Positions 1 through 4,945 of a stretch of 6,026 bases of DNA are shown piece by piece (within the stretch, counting starts at the first letter, position 1; the number at the start of each line of letters is the position of its first letter). The DNA is from Desulfovibrio sp. OttesenSCG-928-G15 (GTDB lineage Bacteria > Desulfobacterota > Desulfovibrionia > Desulfovibrionales > Desulfovibrionaceae). The position numbers were made by a program, and so were the translations under genes. A model generated the notes under the pieces. It made no database searches, was not told where the DNA came from, and worked only from the letters and a program-made list of their open reading frames with translations. The stretch spans positions 1-6,026 of the forward strand of contig JAJDIC010000107.1 in the NCBI GenBank assembly GCA_030266525.1. Direction: 5' to 3'.

Positions 1-184
1 TCTCCTTGAGCAAGGTAATCAGACCGGAACTGGACGGCCCAACATCCACGATAGACAGCCACGGCAGCCGGGACAAACCGGCCTGCGTCACAAAGCTGAA
101 ATTCATTGCGTTCAGAAAAACGGACTTACCGCCGCCCATCGGGGCAACGCCAATATCAATCCAGGAGGCCTGTTCCGAAGAAGA
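1..184 (-). pseudogene. Inverted internal fragment of IcmB/DotO/TraU-type T4BSS ATPase (partial, runs off left edge)
   Basis: Read on the minus strand, this stretch is an open frame that encodes a recognisable internal piece of the VirB4-like ATPase of type IVB systems (IcmB/DotO in Legionella, TraU in IncI plasmids), which powers substrate transfer at the inner membrane. Visible in order: a Q-A-S-W-I-D segment (about 155-172), the Walker A run APMGGGKSVFLN (about 110-145; K and S of GKS at 122-127), then GLSRLP and the family-typical IVDVGPSSSGLITLLKE (2-52). The frame is closed by a TGA at 230-232 and shows no credible start, so the N-terminal half of the protein is absent; the left end runs out of the window. 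It faces the + strand icmX-like gene head-on, although the two are normally co-oriented. The family call is by recognition of motifs. The right limit is approximate, since the true junction lies somewhere in about 165-200. Confidence 0.8.
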
Positions 185-773
185 AACCGTTGACGCCCTG
201 TTTCCCTTGGAAATCACGCTGACAGAAGATCAGGTGGCGCAGGCTCACGAATCCATCAAGACTCTGGCGAATCCCCGGCCTCTGCCGGTGGTTACTGATT
301 CGCAAAAGTCCACGCCAGCAGGCCAGACCTATGCCGCGGCAAAGAAAATTCATGAAGGCCGTTTGGCCACTGTCACGGAAACTCTGAACAACCACGTTGT
401 GTTCCACGCGCCCACGCTGCCGCAAGATGTGACAACCTGGGCGCAAAACCAGTGGTCGGAAGCAGGCGGCAACGGCACCCCTCCCGGCATTGTGGACGGG
501 AAACTATCAGAAGCCGGGCTTTACAAGCTGTTGTCGCAAATGCGCGTAGGCAATCCCAACTGGTTCATGCAAATCGCCACGGCCACAGATGCCGGATTGC
601 TGCGTGAAATGGTGGTGATGCAGGCATTTCAATTTGAGATTGCCCGGAAAAATACCGAGTTGCTCGACCGTCTGTCCGTGATTGCTTCGCTGGACTTCCT
701 CACGCGCATGGAAAGCTCCACCGGCAAGGAAATGACCGACTTGTACACGCGCATGATTGGCGCACAGCAATAA
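6..773 (+). CDS. IcmX/TraW-like T4BSS protein, 3' part only (5' part of the ORF is antisense icmB sequence)
   Basis: The open frame spans the left edge (codon 3-5 is sense), with TTG at 6 as the first possible start, but the genuine gene is probably only about 186-773 (about 195 codons). The upstream ~60 residues are low-quality and antisense to an ATPase motif. The real part begins near V-D-A-L-F-P-L-E-I-T-L-T. It continues through a hydrophilic, proline-containing region to a C-terminal domain with NPNWFMQI (about residues 184-191), an L-L-R-E-M-V-V-M-Q helix and a further predicted helix to the end. Short-helix C-termini of this kind, placed directly upstream of dotA/traY, are typical of IcmX/TraW, a periplasmic or exported factor required for transfer. 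Family members run to about 400-470 aa, so the N-terminal half, including any signal peptide, is missing. The stop TAA lies 18 bases before the dotA-like ATG. The family assignment rests on pattern and position, so it is moderate. Confidence 0.55.
   Translation: MSKVIRPELDGPTSTIDSHGSRDKPACVTKLKFIAFRKTDLPPPIGATPISIQEACSEEETVDALFPLEITLTEDQVAQAHESIKTLANPRPLPVVTDSQKSTPAGQTYAAAKKIHEGRLATVTETLNNHVVFHAPTLPQDVTTWAQNQWSEAGGNGTPPGIVDGKLSEAGLYKLLSQMRVGNPNWFMQIATATDAGLLREMVVMQAFQFEIARKNTELLDRLSVIASLDFLTRMESSTGKEMTDLYTRMIGAQQ
165..200. other. Inversion or chimera junction between icmB-like and icmX-like sequence
   Basis: Left of this zone the coding signal is on the minus strand (IcmB/TraU motifs); right of it the signal is on the + strand (IcmX/TraW-like protein). 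The exact join cannot be placed because both frames stay open across it: the minus frame to 230 and the + frame to the left window edge. The last convincing IcmB residues are around the Q-A-S-W-I-D segment (155-172), and convincing IcmX-like sequence begins around V-D-A-L-F-P-L (about 189-210). I see no insertion-sequence end, long inverted repeat or recombinase gene at the join. Confidence 0.65.
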
Positions 774-776
774 CCC

Positions 777-783
777 AAAGGGG
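777..783 (+). promoter_or_regulatory. Ribosome binding site for the dotA/traY-like gene
   Basis: The purine run AAAGGGG, followed by AAAG, sits 8 bases before the ATG at 792, just after the TAA of the upstream gene. It supports that ATG as the start. Confidence 0.6.
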
Positions 784-791
784 AAAGCATC

Positions 792-2918
792 ATGGCAACG
801 GAAATTCCCGCCAATTCGGAAGTTTTGCTCAAAAGTGACGCCAGCAAACAATTTTTGGACACCTTGCTCGGCCAGGGGTGGGATGCCTGGGGGAGCGGGC
901 TTGGCGGCTCTCAGGCTGCGGAATTGATGTTGCAGCTTTTCAGTGCCTTCAATCTGGTGGCGCTGGCTGTCATATCTGCACTGTTCTTGTGGGTTATGGC
1001 CGTAGCTGTTGCCGGAACCGCGCATGAAGGAACGCCATTCGGCAAAAAGTTCAGTTCCCTGTGGATGCCTTTGCGCTTTGTCGGCGCGATGGGCGCACTG
1101 GCTCCCATCTTCAAGGGATTGAGCTTGTTTCAAGTGGCAATTCTGGCCTGCATCGGCTTTTCCATCAACCTGGGCAATTTTGTTTGGGATTTGGGAACGG
1201 ATTACTTTGTCGAACACGGCGGGCAGATCACTGTCCAGGCTCCTGATCAGAATGTGACGCATTATTCGGCCATCGCAAACGGCACATTGGAATCCCTTAC
1301 CCTGCAATATTATCTGAATGAACGGCGAGGGCTGAATATCCAGCCGGGCGGGGATTGGAAATACAGCGGCAACTGGTTCGGTTCAGGTGGAGAGTACAAG
1401 TTTCTCTTCAACGGCAACGCTGGAACTATCGTTGTCGAGTGCGTGGATGAAGGCGATTCCCTTTGCCGGGGCAAAGTGAACGCTGTGGGAACGGCTGTTT
1501 CTTCACTTTCTTCCGTGGCCAGCAAGCTGGCGACCCCTGAAACTGCCGCTTCCGACATTGACTCTCTGGCCCTGTATAACGCGGCCAATCAGGTCAACGC
1601 CACGATTCTATCCGGGCTGCAAAGCTACTCGCAGCAAGGGCAATTACAGAGTAAACTCAAGAATTTTGCGGATATTTCCAAGCAATATGGCTGGTTCATA
1701 GCCGGTTCATCCTATTGGTCGATTTCGTGGATTAACCAAGAGGTCCGCGAAGCCATGTATTCGGGAATTTCATACGTTCCCAAGGAATACACCATGTCCG
1801 AGATGTTGGGCATGACCTATGGAATGCAAGATTATGAGGCCGTCAAGGAACGGGTGGCGAACTACATCAAGACGGCCTACGCAACGAGGCGCGGAATTTC
1901 TGATGCCACGGCAGACCCAGCCGTAACCAGCGAAACCGGAGGGTTTGAGGAACTCGGCAACTGGATACGGGCGACCATGAACAAGTTGATCGCTGGAAAC
2001 GTCCTGCCCGTAGCTGTGGAAAAACTTTCTTCACAAGACCCGATTATGGCGGTTTCCAATGTCGGGGACTACATGATCGGCACAGCCTGGGGGCTGGCCG
2101 GTGCCTTGGGCGCTCTGGATGTGACGCGCTCTCTCGGAAACGCTGTTCCCGTTGTTGGTGAGGCGATTCCAAACTTGGACAAGTACATCAGCTTCGCGCT
2201 GTTCAGCGTCTTTTTGCCTCTGCTCCTGTATGGCCTTGCGCTGGCATACTATCTCCCTGCAATTCCCTTCATACGCTGGATTTCCGCTCTGGCCGGGTGG
2301 GTCATTCTGATTGTTGAATCCCTTGTGGCTGCTCCCTTGTGGCTCTGCGCTCATGCACTTCCCGAAGGTGACGGCGTAGCGGGTCAGCATGGGAAGCGCG
2401 GCTATCTGCTGCTGCTTGGCATAGTTATTCGCCCCCCCTTGATGGTTGCGGGCTTTTTCGCAGCTATCATTCTGATGAATGTTCTTGGCAGGCTCATAGG
2501 GGCCAGTTTTGAAATGTTCATCGCCGGAACCGGCCAAAGCAAAATGATTGGCATTACCGGCACCATTTCCATGCTCGTCATTCTCGGCGCCGTGGTCATC
2601 ATGATGGCCAACAAGTTCTTCTCGCTCATTCACTACCTTCCCGAACACGTCACTGCCTGGATAGGCCAGCAATTCCATTCCCTTGGTGAGAAGGAAGACC
2701 AGGCCGGGGCAAAGAACGTGTTTGTTGGTTCCACCAATGCGGTCAGTTCCGGGGCGCAGGGGGCAAAAGAACTGCGTTCAGGATTACCGCCGCATAAAGG
2801 CAATGAACCAAAGGCCAATCCTCAAGCTGAAGCTCAAGATGTGGAGTGGAGATATGTTGCGAACCAGCCTCTGGGAACAGGACGGCCAATGTTGCCAGAA
2901 AGTACGTTCAGAAGTTAG
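792..2918 (+). CDS. traY: DotA/TraY-family inner-membrane protein of type IVB secretion/conjugation system
   Basis: This is a complete 708-residue polytopic membrane protein of the DotA/TraY family, an inner-membrane component needed for substrate transfer. Predicted membrane segments by hydrophobicity: about 50-75, 112-133, 466-489, 497-520, 538-566 and 590-610. Between the second and third is a large hydrophilic region (about 134-465), probably periplasmic, with a Cys pair (C217, C225) that could form a disulfide. The C-terminal part carries the family hallmark: IPFIRWISALAGW (491-503), AAPLWLCAHALPEGDGVAG (513-531), a G-Y-L-L-L-L…RPPLM segment (537-551) and a final helix before a hydrophilic tail (about 630-708). 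No N-terminal signal peptide is evident. The length matches TraY of IncI plasmids (about 745 aa) rather than Legionella DotA (about 1,050 aa), which points to conjugation. The start ATG has a good RBS. The next gene begins 15 bases after the stop. Confidence 0.92.
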   Translation: MATEIPANSEVLLKSDASKQFLDTLLGQGWDAWGSGLGGSQAAELMLQLFSAFNLVALAVISALFLWVMAVAVAGTAHEGTPFGKKFSSLWMPLRFVGAMGALAPIFKGLSLFQVAILACIGFSINLGNFVWDLGTDYFVEHGGQITVQAPDQNVTHYSAIANGTLESLTLQYYLNERRGLNIQPGGDWKYSGNWFGSGGEYKFLFNGNAGTIVVECVDEGDSLCRGKVNAVGTAVSSLSSVASKLATPETAASDIDSLALYNAANQVNATILSGLQSYSQQGQLQSKLKNFADISKQYGWFIAGSSYWSISWINQEVREAMYSGISYVPKEYTMSEMLGMTYGMQDYEAVKERVANYIKTAYATRRGISDATADPAVTSETGGFEELGNWIRATMNKLIAGNVLPVAVEKLSSQDPIMAVSNVGDYMIGTAWGLAGALGALDVTRSLGNAVPVVGEAIPNLDKYISFALFSVFLPLLLYGLALAYYLPAIPFIRWISALAGWVILIVESLVAAPLWLCAHALPEGDGVAGQHGKRGYLLLLGIVIRPPLMVAGFFAAIILMNVLGRLIGASFEMFIAGTGQSKMIGITGTISMLVILGAVVIMMANKFFSLIHYLPEHVTAWIGQQFHSLGEKEDQAGAKNVFVGSTNAVSSGAQGAKELRSGLPPHKGNEPKANPQAEAQDVEWRYVANQPLGTGRPMLPESTFRS

Positions 2919-2925
2919 CGGAGGG
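2919..2925 (+). promoter_or_regulatory. Ribosome binding site for the IcmV/TraX-like gene
   Basis: CGGAGGG begins directly after the TAG of the dotA/traY-like gene, with 8 bases to the ATG at 2934. This is a strong Shine-Dalgarno match that fixes the start and indicates close translational linkage. Confidence 0.65.
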
Positions 2926-2933
2926 ATTTTCGT

Positions 2934-3368
2934 ATGTTCAAACGCATAAAAAACACCATCGTTTCGCGTGTTTCGCCTACCAGACAACACCTTTCTTTAT
3001 TGAGAGCAGACTTGCGTTCCCGATTGGGGCGTTTTCGGAGTCACCGTTCTGTGTCGGACCAACAGGTACTGACGGATGATTTCAATCAGGTTCTTTGTGC
3101 CTGGGGGATTGATGATCCTGCGGAAATTCCCGCTGTGGTGCATGTTCTGCGGTTGCGCTTTCTGGTGTTCGTCGTGCCTGTGATTGTCTGCATTGTTGCC
3201 ACGCTTCTGCTGCAAAGCTTTGTCTCAAACCTTGCGCTGGTTTTGGTCGCGCTGCCTTGTCTGGTCGTCATTGTCACAACGGCCTGGCGGATTTCCATTC
3301 TGGAGAATCGGCGGTTTCTGCCGCTGTTTCGCTGGCTGTTGTTGTGTGGCGGTGTGTTTCGCCCATAG
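2934..3368 (+). CDS. IcmV/TraX-like small inner-membrane protein
   Basis: This is a 144-residue protein with a very basic N-terminus (F-K-R-I-K-N, then many Arg to about residue 38), a short soluble segment with D-D-F-N-Q-V-L-C-A-W-G-I-D (48-60), and a hydrophobic hairpin of two membrane segments (about 74-94 and 98-117). It ends in a basic, aromatic tail (W-R-I-S-I-L-E-N-R-R-F). Size, basic start, the F-N-Q-x-L motif, the two-helix hairpin and position beside dotA all match IcmV of Legionella (about 150 aa, encoded next to dotA) and its likely IncI counterpart TraX. Its biochemical role in T4BSS is poorly defined; it is an inner-membrane accessory factor. An alternative for a small membrane protein just downstream of traY is an entry-exclusion protein (ExcA position in IncI plasmids), but the sequence looks more like IcmV. 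The start is set by the RBS at 2919-2925. Confidence 0.6.
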   Translation: MFKRIKNTIVSRVSPTRQHLSLLRADLRSRLGRFRSHRSVSDQQVLTDDFNQVLCAWGIDDPAEIPAVVHVLRLRFLVFVVPVIVCIVATLLLQSFVSNLALVLVALPCLVVIVTTAWRISILENRRFLPLFRWLLLCGGVFRP

Positions 3369-3410
3369 CGGGCGGGGGTGTGTCTGGTTGTTCCTTGTAC
3401 TTCCACTCAA

Positions 3411-3415
3411 AGGAG
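3411..3415 (+). promoter_or_regulatory. Ribosome binding site that decides the GTG start of dotD
   Basis: AGGAG, preceded by AA, lies 7 bases before the GTG at 3423. It selects this GTG over the upstream in-frame ATG at 3378 and the internal ATG at 3501. Only the GTG start gives a proper lipoprotein signal peptide. Confidence 0.7.
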
Positions 3416-3422
3416 TTTTGTC

Positions 3423-3893
3423 GTGTTCAGAAAAATTGTTTTGTTGCTCTGCTGCTGTCTGTCTCTCGCTGCCTGCAAGAAAAGGACGAGAGTTCCGGAT
3501 ATGTCGAGTCCCGCTGATTTTGTAGCAACCACACTTGGTGAGGCCGCTGAACAGGCGCACGGCGAGCTTGCTATGCTTGCCAAATTACGCGGCCAGGGGA
3601 TGCAACCATTGTTGCCCCCCTCTGAGCCTTCCTTGGAAAAGCTGGTTTCGGTGTCTTGGACAGGCCCGGCAGCGGGCGCATTGAAAGAAATCTGCCTGCA
3701 ACTCGGCTATCGCTACGAGGATATGGGCTCTCGCTCTGCACAACCTCTCAATATTGTCGTGCATGGGTTGAACCGGCCCGCTTACGTTCTGTTGGAAGAT
3801 ATTGCTTGGCAGATACAGCCGCAGGCTGTTCTGCGAGTTGATCCCATCAGCCGGGTTATCACTCTGGCCAGAACTGTAAAGGTGGGAGGCTGA
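3423..3893 (+). CDS. dotD: DotD/TraH outer-membrane lipoprotein of the T4BSS core complex
   Basis: This is a 156-residue lipoprotein. With the GTG at 3423 the N-terminus is M-F-R-K followed by a hydrophobic stretch and the lipobox L-A-A-C, with the lipidated Cys at 18. The next residues are K-K rather than Asp, compatible with outer-membrane sorting. The C-terminal domain (about residues 70-155) has the DotD pattern: L-V-S-V-S-W-T-G-P, a helix around L-K-E-I-C-L-Q-L-G-Y, then I-V-V-H-G-L-N-R-P-A and a closing V-L-R-V-D-P-I-S-R-V-I-T-L strand. In DotD this fold resembles the N0 domain of secretins. DotD joins DotC and DotH in the outer-membrane core and helps place DotH. Size matches DotD (about 163 aa). 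The 54-base gap before it is the largest between complete genes here, and the stop is 2 bases before dotC. A longer frame from ATG 3378 exists but would bury the signal peptide. Confidence 0.85.
   Translation: MFRKIVLLLCCCLSLAACKKRTRVPDMSSPADFVATTLGEAAEQAHGELAMLAKLRGQGMQPLLPPSEPSLEKLVSVSWTGPAAGALKEICLQLGYRYEDMGSRSAQPLNIVVHGLNRPAYVLLEDIAWQIQPQAVLRVDPISRVITLARTVKVGG
3884..3889 (+). promoter_or_regulatory. Ribosome binding site for dotC inside the end of dotD
   Basis: GGGAGG lies in the last codons of dotD, 6 bases before the dotC ATG at 3896, consistent with translational coupling of the two lipoprotein genes. Confidence 0.65.
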
Positions 3894-3895
3894 TC

Positions 3896-4942
3896 ATGGC
3901 GGCAAAGAAGCTTTTACTCATGGGATTGCTGGCAGTTGTTCTTGTCGGCTGCGCCGGGAAAAAGAATACCGGAGAGCCGGTTCCCCCGGTGCCGGTTCCT
4001 CCGCAAACCGTTCAGGTGCCTGAAAAAGAGCAAGCGGGTAATCAGGCCAATGCCAGCAATCCAAAGGAAGAAGCGGGAAAAATGGCCCCATACGATGCAT
4101 CGTATGAGGAAGAGGAAACGGCACAGTATCTGGCTGTGAAAATTCCCGCCGATCACGCGGCAGGGCCTCATAAGGGGGAGCCTGACGAACTAGCGGAACT
4201 TTTGGAGATGAGAGGGTCAAGCTCCAAAGAAAATACCGCCGTCATGCTCATGAGGCCTGCCGCCATTCGAGAATCAGCGCAGCTCGTTTCATTCCAAACG
4301 GCTCTTGCCTGGCGATACAAGCAGCTCGTTGCTGCCACGGAAAGTCACGGTCCGATCATGGATACAGCCTTTGATTTTTCCCCGCTGGTCATGACGCAGG
4401 GCGAAGCCCTGATTATGCCGCCATTGCTCACGCGGGCTGGTGCGTCCATGCGTATTGAAAAACCGGAAACGGCCACGGCTGCGGAAACTACATATGAACT
4501 GCTGGAACCGGCGCGGTATGTCACGACCGTGCCCAACTGGCGCGAGTTCCTGATGACAGACGGGTTTCCGGAGCCGGAAAAGCCCAATCCCGCTGTTTTA
4601 CCTAAAAACAATGACGAACGCGCCATTTGGCGGGCAGCGGTACGCGAAGCCTGGGCGCAAGGGCTGGCCGAAGCGGATCAGCTCTATGCGGACAACGTGG
4701 CCCGCATGGTCCGGAACTATCGTGGTGTCATGCTGTACCACCTTCTGACCGCCCAACACCTTCTGAGCAAGGTAAAAACAGCGTCTGCCGATTTGGGGAT
4801 GCATACCTCCGACAACAAGCTCAACATTGGTCAGAAAGTCTACCGGATTACTTCTCCTTCCGTGTTCACGGCCAAGGAAGCACAACTGCGTTACTCCCTG
4901 CCGTCAAAGGCGAGCAAGTCCAAAAAGAACAGGCGGAAGTAG
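3896..4942 (+). CDS. dotC: DotC/TraI outer-membrane lipoprotein of the T4BSS core complex
   Basis: This is a 348-residue lipoprotein: signal peptide M-A-A-K-K plus a hydrophobic core, lipobox L-V-G-C with the lipidated Cys at 19. A proline/valine-rich and then Glu-rich linker follows (about 28-110). The conserved DotC body shows R-x-x-A-I-R-E-S-A…A-L-A-W-R-Y-K (120-142), M-D-T-A-F-D-F-S-P-L-V-M (155-166), V-P-N-W-R-E-F-L (212-219), W-R-A-A-V-R-E-A-W-A-Q-G (245-256), N-V-A-R-M-V-R-N-Y-R-G-V-M-L-Y (267-281) and the terminal I-G-Q-K-V-Y-R-I-T (311-319). With DotD it anchors DotH in the outer membrane. It is longer than Legionella DotC (about 300 aa), apparently because of the extended linker, and ends in a basic Lys/Arg tail (335-348). 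It lies 2 bases after dotD and 3 bases before dotB, the dotD-dotC-dotB order known from Legionella and, as traH-traI-traJ, from IncI plasmids. Confidence 0.9.
   Translation: MAAKKLLLMGLLAVVLVGCAGKKNTGEPVPPVPVPPQTVQVPEKEQAGNQANASNPKEEAGKMAPYDASYEEEETAQYLAVKIPADHAAGPHKGEPDELAELLEMRGSSSKENTAVMLMRPAAIRESAQLVSFQTALAWRYKQLVAATESHGPIMDTAFDFSPLVMTQGEALIMPPLLTRAGASMRIEKPETATAAETTYELLEPARYVTTVPNWREFLMTDGFPEPEKPNPAVLPKNNDERAIWRAAVREAWAQGLAEADQLYADNVARMVRNYRGVMLYHLLTAQHLLSKVKTASADLGMHTSDNKLNIGQKVYRITSPSVFTAKEAQLRYSLPSKASKSKKNRRK
4089..4106. repeat. Perfect 18-bp palindrome inside dotC
   Basis: The arm CATACGATG is followed at once by its exact reverse complement CATCGTATG, centred between 4097 and 4098. 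It falls in the variable Glu-rich linker of DotC (about residues 65-71), where protein sequence is little constrained. It could be a binding site for a dimeric protein or a chance event. Confidence 0.6.
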
Positions 4943-4945
4943 GGT

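Noticed and set aside
507..1307. 266-codon open frame on the minus strand
   Set aside because: It is antisense to the icmX-like and dotA/traY-like genes, is rich in His/Gln/Arg as mirror frames of such genes are, and has no domain I recognise.
2031..2678. 215-codon open frame on the minus strand
   Set aside because: It lies entirely opposite the conserved C-terminal membrane block of the DotA/TraY homologue; its composition is that of a mirror frame.
3378..3422. N-terminal extension of dotD from the ATG at 3378
   Set aside because: It has no RBS, would bury the lipoprotein signal peptide, and a well-spaced AGGAG precedes the GTG at 3423.
3369..3422. Possible terminator or promoter between the icmV-like gene and dotD
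   Set aside because: The gap is only 54 bases; I found no convincing stem-loop with a T-run and no paired -35/-10 boxes, so read-through is the simpler view.
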